Source: Candidatus Cryptobacteroides faecavium (GTDB lineage Bacteria; Bacteroidota; Bacteroidia; Bacteroidales; UBA932). From it: a DNA stretch of 64,000 nt. The notes under the pieces were generated by a model that saw only the letters and a program-made list of their open reading frames with translations, did not search any database and had not been told where the DNA came from. Numbering within the stretch: the first letter of the stretch is position 1; each line of letters begins with the position of its first letter. The position numbers were made by a program, and so were the translations under genes. This document shows, piece after piece, positions 26,289-37,230 of this stretch. The stretch is taken from assembly GCA_017694995.1 (NCBI GenBank), contig JADIMB010000001.1:1-64000 (forward strand), in the 5' to 3' direction.

Positions 26289-26994
26289 ACCCGTCAGCTA
26301 TTAAAGCTAATCCCATCAATACTTGATTACAAACTACAAAGATGGAGTTTTTCATTCTTTTTGCAAAATAATTTGCATCACCTCCGGTAAAAACGACTAT
26401 ATTTTCCGGAAATCTGTCAATATATCCCTGTATTTCATACTGCATTCCGGTTATGATACCGGACTCTACGGATGACTCAAGGGATGTACCTTTTTCCTGT
26501 ATAGTGACAGGCGTATCATATAAAGGTATATTCCTTGAGTATCTGCTCACGGCCTTGAACCTTGTCCTGCATCCGGGTGATATGTTCCCTCCGGAATACC
26601 TTCCGTCCGTGTCCAGGAAATCGACTGCCATGACAGTACCGAAATCCATCACCGTACACCCTTTGCCCCTGAAAAGGTATCTTGCGGCGATAACGGATGC
26701 GGCCCTGTCCGGGGAAAGGTACGGAGGAAGTCCGTGTGACAATACCTCCTCAGTCCTGTTCCTGTCCATGACCACGAGTTTCCCGCACCTGTGCCTGAAA
26801 GCCTCCTCGCTGCCTTTCGGGATATCCCTGACAGTGGATATGACCATGACATCAGGGATATCCCTGCTGACAAGCCCTGATATGAACTCGGTTATCTTCT
26901 CTCCCTGATAACGGAATGTCTTCCCGAGAGTCATCCCGTCTGACCATGCGGCCTTAAGTGCTGTATTCCCTATGTCTATTATGAGATTCGGCAT
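26269..26994 (-). CDS. coaX: Type III pantothenate kinase
   Basis: 241 residues. It catalyses the first step of coenzyme A synthesis. Motifs of the type III family (ASKHA fold): DIGNTALKAAW (residues 6-16), LSPDRAASVIAARYLF, TVMDFGTVMAVDFLD and GGNISPGCRTRFKA. It lies 12 nt after mfd and overlaps the following outer-membrane protein gene by 20 nt. Confidence 0.93.
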   Translation of the reverse strand: MPNLIIDIGNTALKAAWSDGMTLGKTFRYQGEKITEFISGLVSRDIPDVMVISTVRDIPKGSEEAFRHRCGKLVVMDRNRTEEVLSHGLPPYLSPDRAASVIAARYLFRGKGCTVMDFGTVMAVDFLDTDGRYSGGNISPGCRTRFKAVSRYSRNIPLYDTPVTIQEKGTSLESSVESGIITGMQYEIQGYIDRFPENIVVFTGGDANYFAKRMKNSIFVVCNQVLMGLALIADGYVKDIH

Positions 26995-27006
26995 ATCCGG
27001 CTCAAG

Positions 27007-30000
27007 TTAGTTATTTTTATCAAGTAAACAAAAAACAGAATATGCTTTTTTCAGGTCAGGTATGTTCCTGACGAATATCCTGAGCTTGTTGTCTGTCTGT
27101 TTGAGTTCGAAGACACTGCTGTTCTTGTTTATGTTCTCCACTATGCCCTCGAATTTCCTGGAGCGGTAATACTGCGACATGGGGTTGGACAGGAAGAAGG
27201 CTATCATCACACCGTTCTTGATTATCACCTTCTCGAACCCGAGCTTACCTGCCAGGTTCCTTATCTTCACAATGAAGAACAGCCGCTCAAGCTCTTCAGG
27301 TATTTTTCCGAACCTGTCTGAAAGGCGGTCCTTCATGGTGTCAAGCACCTTGTCGTCCTTTACGGAATCAAGTTCCTTGTATATCCTTATCTTCTCCGCT
27401 GTGACATTTATGTAATCGTCTGGAATAAGGGCTGTCTGGTCAGTCTCGATGGTACAGTCAGAGACAACCTGAGGGGTGACGCTCCCCACAGCATCCATCC
27501 CGGCCTCCACACCAAGCTCCTCCATAGCCTCGGCAAGTATCTTCTGGTAAGTCTCGAGCCCCATATCAGTTATGAAGCCGCTCTGCTCGGCCCCGAGCAG
27601 ATTGCCGGCCCCCCTTATGTCAAGGTCCTGCATGGCGATGTTGAAACCGCTGCCCAGGTCGGAGAATGACTCTATGGCCTTGAGCCTTCGCTTCGCGTCA
27701 TCTGTGATGGAGACAAGCGGAGGGACTATGAGATAGCAGAAAGCCTTCTTGTTTGACCTGCCGACCCTCCCCCTCAGCTGGTGCAGGTCGCTGAGCCCTA
27801 TGTTCTGCGCCTGGTTGATGATTATTGTGTTTGCATTCGGGATATCAAGGCCGTTTTCGATTATGGTCGTGCAAAGGAGCATGTCATAGTCCCCGGCCAT
27901 GAACTCAAGTATCTTGTTCTCAAGCACCTTTGACTCCATCTGTCCATGGGCCACACATATCCTCATATCAGGGACAATCCTGTGCAGGATGTCATATACG
28001 GACTGGAGCTCCTCCACCCTGTTGTGCACGAAGAATATCTGGCCTCCCCTGTCAAGCTCATAGTTTATTATGCTCTTTATCTCGTCCTGGTCAAAAAGCA
28101 TGATCTCGGTCTGGACCGGTATCCTGTTGGGCGGGGGAGTGCTGATGATGGAAAGGTCCCTGGCACCGAGGAGAGAGAACTGCAGGGTCCTCGGGATAGG
28201 CGTGGCGGTAAGGGTGAGTGTGTCCACCGACAGTTTAAGCTGGCGGAGCTTTTCCTTTGCCCCTACACCGAACTTCTGCTCCTCATCTATTATAAGGAGC
28301 CCGAGATCCTTGAACCCGAACCCTTTGCCAAGAAGCTTGTGTGTCCCTATCACTATGTCAAGTGTGCCGTTCTTCAGCCTTTCCTGTATGTCCGATATCT
28401 CCTTTGCGGTACGGAGGCGGCTGACGAAATCTATATTGCACGGGAAATCCTTAAGCCTGCTCCTGAAAGTATTGTAGTGCTGGAGGGAAAGTATAGTGGT
28501 AGGCACCAGCACGGCCACCTGCTTGCTGTCGGCAACCGCCTTGAAAGCTGCCCTTATCGCCACCTCTGTCTTCCCGAACCCCACATCACCGCACACGAGC
28601 CTGTCCATAGGGCAGTCGTCCTCCATGTCGGCCTTGACAGCCCTGACAGCCTTATCCTGGTCAGGTGTATCCTCATACATGAAAGAAGACTCCAGCTCCT
28701 GCTGCATATAAGTGTCTGGGGAAAAGGCGAAACCCTTGGCGCTCTTTCGCTTTGCATACAACTGGATAAGATCCTTGGCGATATCCTTAACCTTAGCCTT
28801 GGTGCTGTTCTTGAGATTCTGCCATGTCTTCGACCCCAGCTTGTTGATCTTGGGAGGCTCCCCGTCCTTTGAACGGTACCTGGATATCTTGTGCAGGGAA
28901 TGGACGGAGACAAACACCACGTCGTTGTCCTTGTATGTAATCTTCACCACCTCATGCACACGCCCTTTGTCATCCCTCATCCTGACCAGTCCTCCGAATA
29001 TCCCCACACCGTGGTCTATGTGCACCACATAGTCACCTATGTTGAAAGAAGTCAGGTCGTTTATTGTAAGCTGCTCGCTCTTTTCTACACTCCTCCTTAT
29101 GATAACCCTGTGGAAACGGTCGAAAATCTCATGGTCGGAGTAACAGCATATCTTGTCATCATGGTCTATGAAACCGTTGTGGACATTCTTCCCGGGACAG
29201 AATCTAGGGAGCACCCCGTTGTTCTGCGAAAGTATAGAAGCGAGCCTGTCGAGCTGGGACTCCTTCTCACCATATATATACACCCGGTACCCTGACTCCA
29301 TCCTGGTCCTTATGTCCTCTGTGAGCAGGTCGAAATTCTTGTTGAAGGAAGGCTGAGGGGTTATATTGAACTTCACGGCATCCTCATTCCTGCACGACAG
29401 AGGCACATCGAGATACACTTTCCTGAAAGGGGAGAGGCTGCCGAAGAAAGGGCTGTCCCTGTACACGTCCGAAGAGTCAAGCCATACCACCGCACCTTCA
29501 GGGAGGATCCCTGTAAGATACATCCCTTCCTGCCCGTCTCCGGATGCGAGGTCAGGATATATGTCCGCACTCCGGACATGTTCCCTGGAGAGCTGGGTGT
29601 TGCAGTCGAATATGTTTATGCTCTCTATCTCGTCTCCGAAAAAGGAGATCCTGTAGGGATTGTTGAAGGAATACGAGAAAATGTCGATGATGCCTCCCCT
29701 CACGGCGAACTGTCCCGGAGAAGCAACGAAATCCACTCTCTCGAACTTCTCGTCAAGGAGTGTCCGGACTATCTCGCCGTGGCTTATCTCCTGCCCCTGC
29801 TCAAGTTTGAGCAGCGCGCCGGATATCCTTTCGGGGCACGGTATCTTCTCTTCAAGAGCGGAAGGGTATGTCACCACCACCAGGAGGCCGTCCCCGCTGT
29901 ACCCGGATATCTCGCTTATGGAAGAAGTGCGCTGGACACTTATGGATGACTTGTAGTTGCTCCTCTCGAGACTCCTGCCCGAATCCGGGAGGAAAAAGAC

Positions 30001-30207
30001 CCTGTCCCCGTCTATGAGGGAATAAAGGTCGGACACGCAGTATTCCGCGGATTCGCGCGAAGGGGCCACCACAAGGTGCACACCTTCCGCGGCCACGGAC
30101 GAGAGGACGTGCCATCTTGCGGAGAGATGGAGTCCGCTGCAGTAAACTTCTTTGCAGGAGCGGAGCCTGGATGACAGTTCCGCTGTAGATTTTCCACTTA
30201 TCAACAT
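27007..30207 (-). CDS. mfd: Transcription-repair coupling factor
   Basis: 1066 residues. Mfd removes stalled RNA polymerase and recruits UvrA for nucleotide-excision repair. The N-terminal UvrB-like module is at about 1-330. The RNA-polymerase-interacting CarD-like domain starts at about 390 (LTSFNIGDYVVHIDHGVGIF). The translocase has Walker A GDVGFGKTEVAIRAAF and Walker B DEEQKFG, and the TRCF C-terminal domain follows. It is somewhat shorter than the roughly 1150-residue enterobacterial protein, mostly in the N-terminal part, as in other Bacteroidota. It is first in a six-gene leftward operon and divergent from ruvB. Confidence 0.95.
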   Translation of the reverse strand: MLISGKSTAELSSRLRSCKEVYCSGLHLSARWHVLSSVAAEGVHLVVAPSRESAEYCVSDLYSLIDGDRVFFLPDSGRSLERSNYKSSISVQRTSSISEISGYSGDGLLVVVTYPSALEEKIPCPERISGALLKLEQGQEISHGEIVRTLLDEKFERVDFVASPGQFAVRGGIIDIFSYSFNNPYRISFFGDEIESINIFDCNTQLSREHVRSADIYPDLASGDGQEGMYLTGILPEGAVVWLDSSDVYRDSPFFGSLSPFRKVYLDVPLSCRNEDAVKFNITPQPSFNKNFDLLTEDIRTRMESGYRVYIYGEKESQLDRLASILSQNNGVLPRFCPGKNVHNGFIDHDDKICCYSDHEIFDRFHRVIIRRSVEKSEQLTINDLTSFNIGDYVVHIDHGVGIFGGLVRMRDDKGRVHEVVKITYKDNDVVFVSVHSLHKISRYRSKDGEPPKINKLGSKTWQNLKNSTKAKVKDIAKDLIQLYAKRKSAKGFAFSPDTYMQQELESSFMYEDTPDQDKAVRAVKADMEDDCPMDRLVCGDVGFGKTEVAIRAAFKAVADSKQVAVLVPTTILSLQHYNTFRSRLKDFPCNIDFVSRLRTAKEISDIQERLKNGTLDIVIGTHKLLGKGFGFKDLGLLIIDEEQKFGVGAKEKLRQLKLSVDTLTLTATPIPRTLQFSLLGARDLSIISTPPPNRIPVQTEIMLFDQDEIKSIINYELDRGGQIFFVHNRVEELQSVYDILHRIVPDMRICVAHGQMESKVLENKILEFMAGDYDMLLCTTIIENGLDIPNANTIIINQAQNIGLSDLHQLRGRVGRSNKKAFCYLIVPPLVSITDDAKRRLKAIESFSDLGSGFNIAMQDLDIRGAGNLLGAEQSGFITDMGLETYQKILAEAMEELGVEAGMDAVGSVTPQVVSDCTIETDQTALIPDDYINVTAEKIRIYKELDSVKDDKVLDTMKDRLSDRFGKIPEELERLFFIVKIRNLAGKLGFEKVIIKNGVMIAFFLSNPMSQYYRSRKFEGIVENINKNSSVFELKQTDNKLRIFVRNIPDLKKAYSVFCLLDKNN

Positions 30208-30467
30208 TCGCCTCTATTTTTCTGTTGAAAACATGTTGAAAACCCTGTTGAAACTTAATGATAATTATTTTTGGAACATGGCCTCATGCCGTATATACAG
30301 ACGTCCGTCCGGATTTCAAAATAAAATTATCATTTTTTTCAAGCACGTCCGACATATGGTTATCAACTGCCCATGCACAATTCAACTGTCTGGCTGTCAA
30401 GCATCCTTACACAGTTTTCAACATTTCAACAGCAGTATAAACAACAAAACGTATAAAATTAAATATA

Positions 30468-30475
30468 TATATTTG
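30468..30475 (+). promoter_or_regulatory. Minus-7 box of ruvB
   Basis: TATATTTG is an exact minus-7 match 14 nt before the ruvB ATG, so the leader would be only a few nucleotides. The remaining mfd-ruvB gap (30208-30467) is AT-rich and no other element was recognised in it. Confidence 0.45.
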
Positions 30476-30489
30476 TATATAATTTTCTG

Positions 30490-31518
30490 ATGATGATGAA
30501 CGGCAGATTCGACCCGCACGACGTCAGTGACGGCAAAGATAAAGAATTAGACGGAATAATAAGGCCGCAGGACCTCAAAGAATTCACCGGGCAGGACAAG
30601 ATAATAGCTAACCTCAAGGTTTTTGTCAAGGCGGCAAAGTTGAGGGGGGAGTCCCTCGACCATGTGCTTTTCCACGGCCCTCCGGGGCTGGGCAAGACCA
30701 CTCTGGCGCATATCATAGCGAACGAGCTCGGGGTTGGGCTCAAGGTCACTTCCGGGCCTATCCTTGACAAGCCTGGTGACCTTGCGGGCCTTCTGACATC
30801 CCTTGAGGAGGGAGACGTGCTCTTCATAGACGAGATACACAGGCTGTCCCCGGTGGTGGAGGAGTACCTCTACTCCGCTATGGAGGATTTCGTGATAGAC
30901 ATTATGATAGACAAGGGACCGGGCGCAAGGTCGGTGAGGATTTCGCTGAACCCTTTCACACTGGTAGGGGCCACCACAAGGAGCGGCCTGCTGACCTCAC
31001 CTCTCAGGGCCAGGTTCGGGATAACCTGCGCTCTCGAATACTACGACACAGCCGACCTTGAGCATATAGTGGACAGGAGCGCATCCATACTCAGGATCGG
31101 CATAGAGAAGGAGGCCGCCTACGAGATAGCGCTCCGGAGCAGGGGCACTCCGCGCATAGCGAACTCTCTGCTGAGGAGGGTGAGGGACTTCGCCCAGGTG
31201 ATGGGGAGCGGGAAGATAGACCTTGCCATCGCGAGATACGCCCTTGATGCACTCAATATAGACAAGAGGGGGCTTGACGCCGTGGACAACAAGATCCTGC
31301 GCACCATCATAACCAAGTTCAACGGAGGGCCTGTGGGGGCGAACACCATAGCCACCGCGGTAGGGGAGGACCAGGGCACCCTTGAGGAGGTGTACGAGCC
31401 TTTCCTGATAAAGGAGGGGTTCATAGTGAGGACACCAAGGGGAAGAGAGGCCACCGGGCTTGCCTACAGGCATCTTGGGTACGACAGGGATGCACCTGAA
31501 GAGAACCTTCTTTTCTGA
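30490..31518 (+). CDS. ruvB: Holliday junction branch-migration helicase RuvB
   Basis: 342 residues. The AAA+ motor of RuvABC has Walker [10 protein letters not shown], Walker B FIDEIHRL, sensor [10 protein letters not shown] and a C-terminal winged helix ([12 protein letters not shown]). The start is the first of three consecutive ATG codons. ruvA is separate, at 62140. The C45 peptidase gene begins 18 nt downstream and could be co-transcribed. Confidence 0.97.
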   Translation: MMMNGRFDPHDVSDGKDKELDGIIRPQDLKEFTGQDKIIANLKVFVKAAKLRGESLDHVLFHGPPGLGKTTLAHIIANELGVGLKVTSGPILDKPGDLAGLLTSLEEGDVLFIDEIHRLSPVVEEYLYSAMEDFVIDIMIDKGPGARSVRISLNPFTLVGATTRSGLLTSPLRARFGITCALEYYDTADLEHIVDRSASILRIGIEKEAAYEIALRSRGTPRIANSLLRRVRDFAQVMGSGKIDLAIARYALDALNIDKRGLDAVDNKILRTIITKFNGGPVGANTIATAVGEDQGTLEEVYEPFLIKEGFIVRTPRGREATGLAYRHLGYDRDAPEENLLF

Positions 31519-31536
31519 CACCATTTTACCATTTGT

Positions 31537-32814
31537 ATGCGCACGATACTGCTTGTCACACTTCTTTTGTCACTGTCCGCCACTGACATGTCCGCATGCA
31601 CCGCGGCTGTCATATCAGGGAGGGCTACACCGGATGGCAGGCCGCTTCTGTGGAAGCACAGGGACACCGGTGTGGCGGACAACAGGCTTGAGCATTTCAC
31701 AGGCCCAAGGTTCAGTTTCACCGGCCTTGTGAATGCCGGAGGCAATATCGCCCCGAGTGCCTCCCCGTCCGACAGGGAAGTATGGATAGGGGCCAACACT
31801 GCCGGGTTCTCCATCATGAACACCGCCTCCTATAATATAAAGGATGACGATGTGCCTTCCTCCATGATGGACAGGGAGGGGATACTTATATACAGGGCTC
31901 TCGGGATATGCGGCACGATAGCCGATTTCGAGAATTACCTTGACACTCTTTCCCGTCCTTTGGGGGTGGAGGCCAATTTCGGTGTGATAGACGCTTCAGG
32001 CGGCGCTGCGGTATATGAGGTGAACAACACTTCTTACGTGAAGTATGATGTGGATGACCCTGCCGTTGCCCCTGGAGGATACCTTGTGTTCACGAATTTC
32101 TCTTTCTCCGGCAGGGAAGAGGACGTAAAAGGCTACGAGAGGTACCTTACGGCGTCGGCGATATTCGGCCGTGCGCATGAGGAAGGAGTACCGTTCACCC
32201 CGGGGTTCATCACAGATTCCCTTTCCCGTTCTTTCCGGCACGAGTTCATGGGGATTGACTACGGGGCAGATTTCCGCAGGATGCTGCAAGAGGGGCTGTG
32301 CGGGGGAATAGTCCCTGACCAGGACTTCATTCCCAGACGGAGCACGTCAGCCTCAGTGGTGGTGCACGGCGTGGCGGAAGGGGAGACCGCCGGGCATGCA
32401 GTGATGTGGACGTTGCTCGGGTATCCTCTGTGCAGTGTCTCTGTGCCTGTCCCTGTATCGTGCCACGACCACATACCTTCTTATATGAAGAGCTCGGACA
32501 GGTCTCCATGTTCCGGACTGTGTGATATGGCTCTCCGCCTCAAGGAAAGGTATGTCTTCAGGTTCAGGCTAAGCAACGGAAGCGACTACCTTGACCTTGA
32601 AAACGTGCTTTCCGGAAAGGAAGGCAGGCCGTCCCTCCTGTCCTGCTGCCGTGAGACCGAAAAGAAGATAAGAGAGGATTTCTGCATGCTTTACAGATCC
32701 TATCTGTCGGGCGGTATCACGTATGAGGAATATCTTTCCGGATATGACAGCATCTCAGCCCGATTTTTCGAAGCATACATGGAAAGCATGAGTGATTATT
32801 TGTATGAATCCTAA
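31537..32814 (+). CDS. C45-family (acyltransferase-like) Ntn-hydrolase, exported
   Basis: 425 residues with a signal-like N terminus. Its predicted processing point exposes C21 in MSAC-TAAVISG, the N-terminal nucleophile of Ntn-hydrolases. The following PDGRPLLWKHRD and WIGANTAGFSIMNTAS segments match peptidase C45 / isopenicillin-N acyltransferase-like proteins. The enzyme probably hydrolyses amide bonds of an acylated amino compound; the substrate cannot be deduced. It directly follows ruvB and precedes the frd promoter. Confidence 0.78.
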   Translation: MRTILLVTLLLSLSATDMSACTAAVISGRATPDGRPLLWKHRDTGVADNRLEHFTGPRFSFTGLVNAGGNIAPSASPSDREVWIGANTAGFSIMNTASYNIKDDDVPSSMMDREGILIYRALGICGTIADFENYLDTLSRPLGVEANFGVIDASGGAAVYEVNNTSYVKYDVDDPAVAPGGYLVFTNFSFSGREEDVKGYERYLTASAIFGRAHEEGVPFTPGFITDSLSRSFRHEFMGIDYGADFRRMLQEGLCGGIVPDQDFIPRRSTSASVVVHGVAEGETAGHAVMWTLLGYPLCSVSVPVPVSCHDHIPSYMKSSDRSPCSGLCDMALRLKERYVFRFRLSNGSDYLDLENVLSGKEGRPSLLSCCRETEKKIREDFCMLYRSYLSGGITYEEYLSGYDSISARFFEAYMESMSDYLYES

Positions 32815-32820
32815 CTTTTA

Positions 32821-32852
32821 ATTGCTCATTTGCTTAAAAATCACTAAACTTG
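32821..32852 (+). promoter_or_regulatory. Promoter of frdAB
   Basis: ATTG (32821-32824), a 20-nt spacer and TAAACTTG (32845-32852, one mismatch to TAnnTTTG) lie 27 nt before the frdA ATG. frdAB can therefore start transcription directly at frdA. Confidence 0.5.
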
Positions 32853-32879
32853 CGCAGAAATTTCATTAAACATCATAAA

Positions 32880-34826
32880 ATGGCCGAAAAATTAATTTCT
32901 AAGATTCCTGAGGGTCCTTTGTCTGAGAAATGGACAAAGCATAAGTCTCAGATCCGTGTTGTCAATCCAGGCAACAAGAGGAAACTCGAAATCATTGTCG
33001 TCGGAACCGGACTCGGAGGAGCGTCTGCAGCTGCTACACTGGGTCAGCTCGGTTATAATGTGAAGGTCTTCTGCATAAGCGATTCTCCTCGCCGCGCACA
33101 CTCGATCGCCGCACAGGGAGGTATCAACGCCGCGAAGAACTACCAGAATGACAATGATTCTGTCTACCGTCTTTTCTACGAGACCATCAAAGGTGGGGAC
33201 TACCGCAGCCGTGAGGCAAACGTATACCGTCTTGCCGAAGTGAGCAATAACATCATCGACCAGTGTGTCGCTCAGGGCGTTCCTTTCGCAAGGGAATACG
33301 GCGGACTTCTTGCCAACAGGTCTTTCGGCGGAGCCCAGGTAAGCCGTACATTCTATGCCAGGGGCCAGACCGGACAGCAGCTTCTGCTCGGCGCATACGC
33401 TGCCATGAACCGCCAGATAGCCCTCGGTACAGTAAAGAGCTACCCGCGTCATGAGATGCTTGATGTGGTGCTCATAAACGGGGAGGCGAAAGGCATCATA
33501 GCAAGGAATCTAGTAACAGGTGAAATTGAAAGATTCGGCGCACATGCAGTGGTAATCGCTACCGGAGGATACGGAAATACCTATTTCCTCTCCACCAACG
33601 CGATGAACAGCAACGGCTCCGCAGCATGGCAGTGCTACAAGAAAGGGGCGTTCTTCGCCAACCCTTGCTTCGCGCAGATCCATCCTACATGTATCCCTGT
33701 ACACGGCGACCAGCAGTCCAAGCTGACCCTCATGTCAGAGTCACTGCGTAACGACGGACGTATCTGGGTGCCTAAGAAGAAGGAGGATGTGGAGAGGCTC
33801 CGCAAGAAACAGATAAAGCCTTCACAGATTGCAGAGGAGGACAGGGACTACTATCTCGAGCGCCGCTACCCTGCATTCGGTAACCTCGTCCCTCGTGACG
33901 TGGCCTCACGTGCCGCAAAGGAAAGGTGCGATGCCGGATTCGGCGTGAACGAGACAGGCCTTGCAGTCTTCCTTGACTTCGCTACCGCGATAGAGAGACT
34001 GGGTGTGGACAAGATCCGTGAAAGGTACGGGAACCTCTTCCAGATGTACCAGAAAATCACGGATACGGATCCTTACAAGGAGCCAATGATGATTTATCCG
34101 GCCATCCACTATACAATGGGAGGACTGTGGGTAGACTACAACCTCCAGACCACTATCCCTGGACTTTATGCTATCGGAGAGGCCAACTTCAGCGACCACG
34201 GAGGAAACCGTCTCGGAGCATCCGCCCTCATGCAGGGACTTGCTGACGGATATTTCATCCTTCCGTACACGATAGGTGACTATCTTGCCACCCAGTTCAA
34301 GAATCCTAAGACAGATACCAATGCACCTGAATTCGAGGCTGCAGAGAAAGCTGTAAAGGCAAAGATAGACAAGCTCCTTTCAATCAAGGGAAAGCATACT
34401 GTCGACGAGATCCACAAGAAACTCGGCCATATCATGTGGGAGTATGTCGGGATGGCACGCAACGAGGCAGGTCTGAAGAAGGCCATCGAGCTTATCCAGG
34501 CACTCCGCAAGGAATTCTGGTCAGATGTTTATGTAGCCGGTGACAAGGACAATTTCAACCAGGAGCTCGAGAAGGCGCTGCGCCTTGCTGACTTCCTTGA
34601 AATAGGCGAGCTTATGGCACGTGACGCCCTTCATCGCCGCGAGTCCTGCGGAGGACATTTCCGCGAGGAGATGCAGACCGAGGACGGTGAGACCAAGCGT
34701 GATGACGAGCACTTCATGTATGTCGGCGCATGGGAGTACAAGGGCGATGATGTAGAGCCTGAGCTCCACAAGGAGCCTCTTGTATACGAGAATATCAAGA
34801 TAGCTACCAGAAACTATAAAGACTAA
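32880..34826 (+). CDS. frdA: Fumarate reductase / succinate dehydrogenase flavoprotein subunit
   Basis: 648 residues. It is the FAD-bearing catalytic subunit interconverting fumarate and succinate. The dinucleotide-binding [17 protein letters not shown] is near residue 40. The FAD-attachment His is in [19 protein letters not shown], and [15 protein letters not shown] and [20 protein letters not shown] follow. The sequence is closest in style to the Bacteroides enzyme, which works mainly as fumarate reductase. The ATG at 32880 is chosen over an upstream TTG. The cytochrome b subunit gene, normally directly upstream, is absent. Confidence 0.94.
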   Translation: MAEKLISKIPEGPLSEKWTKHKSQIRVVNPGNKRKLEIIVVGTGLGGASAAATLGQLGYNVKVFCISDSPRRAHSIAAQGGINAAKNYQNDNDSVYRLFYETIKGGDYRSREANVYRLAEVSNNIIDQCVAQGVPFAREYGGLLANRSFGGAQVSRTFYARGQTGQQLLLGAYAAMNRQIALGTVKSYPRHEMLDVVLINGEAKGIIARNLVTGEIERFGAHAVVIATGGYGNTYFLSTNAMNSNGSAAWQCYKKGAFFANPCFAQIHPTCIPVHGDQQSKLTLMSESLRNDGRIWVPKKKEDVERLRKKQIKPSQIAEEDRDYYLERRYPAFGNLVPRDVASRAAKERCDAGFGVNETGLAVFLDFATAIERLGVDKIRERYGNLFQMYQKITDTDPYKEPMMIYPAIHYTMGGLWVDYNLQTTIPGLYAIGEANFSDHGGNRLGASALMQGLADGYFILPYTIGDYLATQFKNPKTDTNAPEFEAAEKAVKAKIDKLLSIKGKHTVDEIHKKLGHIMWEYVGMARNEAGLKKAIELIQALRKEFWSDVYVAGDKDNFNQELEKALRLADFLEIGELMARDALHRRESCGGHFREEMQTEDGETKRDDEHFMYVGAWEYKGDDVEPELHKEPLVYENIKIATRNYKD

Positions 34827-34831
34827 TTGAA

Positions 34832-35611
34832 ATGGATTTGACTTTGAAAGTATGGCGCCAGAAAAACGCCAAGACAAAAGGACATTTTGAGACCTATCAG
34901 GTCAAGAATATATCTCCTGACAGCTCCTTTCTCGAGATGCTCGACATCCTGAACGAGCAGCTCATACATGAAGGGATGGATCCGGTAGCTGTTGAGAGAG
35001 GCTGCCAGAGCAGCGGCCCTGTATCTTTCGACCATGACTGCCGTGAAGGTATCTGCGGTGCGTGCTCTCTTTACATCAACGGAAGGGCCCATGGACCTGA
35101 TGACGAGGTGACCACCTGCCAGCTGCACATGCGCAAGTTCAAGGACGGTGACACTATCACCATCGAGCCGTGGAGAAGCAACGTCTTCCCTGTGATCAAG
35201 GACCTGGTCGTAGACCGCAAGGCATTCGACAAGATCATGCAGGCCGGCGGCTTCATCTCGGTGAATACCGGCGGAGTCCCTGACGGCAATGTGATTCCTA
35301 TCTCCCATGAGATTGCCGAGGAGAGCATGGACGGTGCAGCATGTATCGGCTGCGGTGCCTGTGTAGCCACCTGCAAGAACGGTTCTGCTATGCTTTTCGT
35401 AGCCGCACGTGTAAGCTCACTCGCGCTTCTTCCTCAGGGCAAGGTTGAGACCGCCAAGAGGGCCAAGGCTATGATCGCCAAGATGGACGAGCTCGGCTTC
35501 GGTGCCTGCACCAACACCCGTGCCTGCGAGATGGAGTGCCCTAAGCATGTGACTATCTCCCATATCGCACGTCTTAACAGGGAGTTCCTCAAGGCTAAGT
35601 TCAAGGATTAG
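34832..35611 (+). CDS. frdB: Fumarate reductase / succinate dehydrogenase iron-sulfur subunit
   Basis: 259 residues. The N-terminal [2Fe-2S] ferredoxin cysteines are in [21 protein letters not shown] and the [10 protein letters not shown] loop. The C-terminal cluster cysteines are in [19 protein letters not shown] and [12 protein letters not shown]. It passes electrons between FrdA and the membrane quinone subunit. It starts 5 nt after frdA and is followed by a strong terminator. Confidence 0.94.
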   Translation: MDLTLKVWRQKNAKTKGHFETYQVKNISPDSSFLEMLDILNEQLIHEGMDPVAVERGCQSSGPVSFDHDCREGICGACSLYINGRAHGPDDEVTTCQLHMRKFKDGDTITIEPWRSNVFPVIKDLVVDRKAFDKIMQAGGFISVNTGGVPDGNVIPISHEIAEESMDGAACIGCGACVATCKNGSAMLFVAARVSSLALLPQGKVETAKRAKAMIAKMDELGFGACTNTRACEMECPKHVTISHIARLNREFLKAKFKD

Positions 35612-35631
35612 TTTTTCACTTTTCAATATTG

Positions 35632-35658
35632 AAAAGCCGGCTTTCCATGCCGGCTTTT
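35632..35658 (+). terminator. Terminator of frdAB
   Basis: AAAAGCCGGC (35632-35641) pairs with GCCGGCTTTT (35649-35658) across a 7-nt loop, and more Ts follow. The group II intron begins about 5 nt later. Confidence 0.92.
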
Positions 35659-35867
35659 CTTTGTATGCTCGGCATGAGTATCAGCTAACGGGTGCAAGTC
35701 CCTAATGAGCCCTGATAGCGGGAATCATACAGCCCAAAGCAAGGGTGTCCATCGCGAGGTGGAATCTGAAAGAAGCTGGCGGCAAACATCTGGTCTGACG
35801 GACAGAAACTTCATATGAATCGGACTTCCGGCAGATAAATAGGACGGCATCCGAAGGGTATTCCGGA

Positions 35868-37193
35868 GTGCAGACCTTTATGGAGATAGCGGATGATAAA
35901 CTTGTGGAAGTGCAATCTGAAGGGAACAATCTGATGGAGCTCATCCTGAGTCCGCATAACCTGAACGCGGCATACCGTCAAGTCATGAGGAACGGAGGGG
36001 CAGGAGGTGCCGATAAGATGGAGACGAGCGAACTGTTGCCATACCTTAAACTCCACAGAGACGAATTGATAGGGAAACTACGCGACGGGAAGTACCGGCC
36101 GAATCCGGTGAAGAGGGTAGAAATCCCGAAGGACAACGGAAAGACACGCCCGTTGGGAATACCCACGGTAGTAGACCGTCTAGTACAACAGTCCGTCAGC
36201 CAAGTTCTGATACCGCTTTACGAACCACAGTTCAGTGACAACAGCTATGGCTTCCGTCCACATCGCAGTGCCCAAGATGCATTGCACAGGGTTCAGGAGT
36301 ATGCAGACCAAGGATACCGCTACTGTATCGGACTTGACCTGGAGAAGTCCTTCGACAGAGTGAACCACAGCAAGCTGATAGAGGTACTGTCCCGGACCGT
36401 GAAAGACGGGAGGGTGGTGTCACTGATACACAAATACCTCAATGCAGGAGTAATAGTGTCACATAATTACGAGGAAACGACAGAGGGCGTACCGCAAGGA
36501 GGCCCGTTGAGTCCCATATTGAGCAACATCCTGCTCAACGAGCTGGACAAGGAGCTGGAGCGTAGAGGACACCCGTTTGTGCGCTATGCAGACGACTGCA
36601 TGATACTTGTGAAAAGTCTACGGGCCACGGAGCGTGTCCGAGACAGTATCTCGGAGTTCATAGAAAAGAAACTGTTCCTGAAGGTAAACAAGGAGAAGAC
36701 GGAAGTCGGTTCAATAGTAGGCAAGAAATATCTTGGCTATACGTTCTACTGAAGGAAAGACAGTAAATGTGGACTCTGCCTACACAGGAAGAGCCAATCC
36801 AAGTTCCTGAGAACAATCAAGCAGATGACGAGCCGAAGCAATGGGAAAGGCTATGCATGGATGAAATTACACCTAACCCGTTACATCCGAGGCTGGCTGA
36901 CATATTACCGCTATGCCGATATGAAGACCTTTATCATATCAGCAAACAAGTGGTATAACCGCAGACTACGGATGTATATATGGAAGAGATGGAAACGCAT
37001 CCGAACCCGTTTGGCAAACCTACAGAAATGCGGCATTCCCAAAAGACAAGCCTGGCAATGGGCGAATACCCGCAAGGGATACTGGCGAATATCCAAAAGT
37101 GGGATATTGACACGTTCCATTACCAACGAACGGCTGATATCGGCAGGGTATCCGTCAATCCTGAATCTTTACATCAAATTGCATCGCAGTTAA
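35868..37193 (+). pseudogene. ltrA: Group II intron reverse transcriptase/maturase, interrupted by in-frame TGA
   Basis: One continuous frame of about 441 codons is broken by TGA at 36750-36752, right after KYLGYTFY. The first 294 residues carry the RT domain with DLEKSFDRVNH, GVPQGGPLSPILSNILLNEL and the polymerase YADD in FVRYADDC. Past the stop the same frame continues RKDSKCGLCLHRKS, then RYIRGWLTYYRYADMKT and the ANTRKGYWRIS maturase/thumb region, ending at TAA/TAG near 37193. No frameshift is needed. TGA is an ordinary stop elsewhere in the window (rnhB, ybeY), so this looks like a point mutation. The true start may be the ATG at 35937. Confidence 0.88.
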
Positions 37194-37196
37194 GAG

Positions 37197-37230
37197 AACC
37201 GCCGTATGCCGAACGGCACGTACGGTGGTG
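37197..37230 (+). ncRNA. Group II intron domain V
   Basis: A 34-nt hairpin, the canonical domain V length. ACCGCCGTA (37198-37206) pairs with TACGGTGGT (37221-37229) with one G-U pair, with an internal TG/CG bulge and the tetraloop region CCGAACGG. It is the catalytic core of the ribozyme and looks intact. Confidence 0.85.

Noticed and set aside
30208-30489. Hidden small RNA or gene in the mfd-ruvB gap
   Set aside because: The stretch is AT-rich with only short frames and no stable hairpin beyond the ruvB minus-7 box.
36750-36752. TGA read as tryptophan or selenocysteine
   Set aside because: TGA ends other genes here (rnhB, ybeY), and no SECIS-like or recoding context is expected in an intron maturase.
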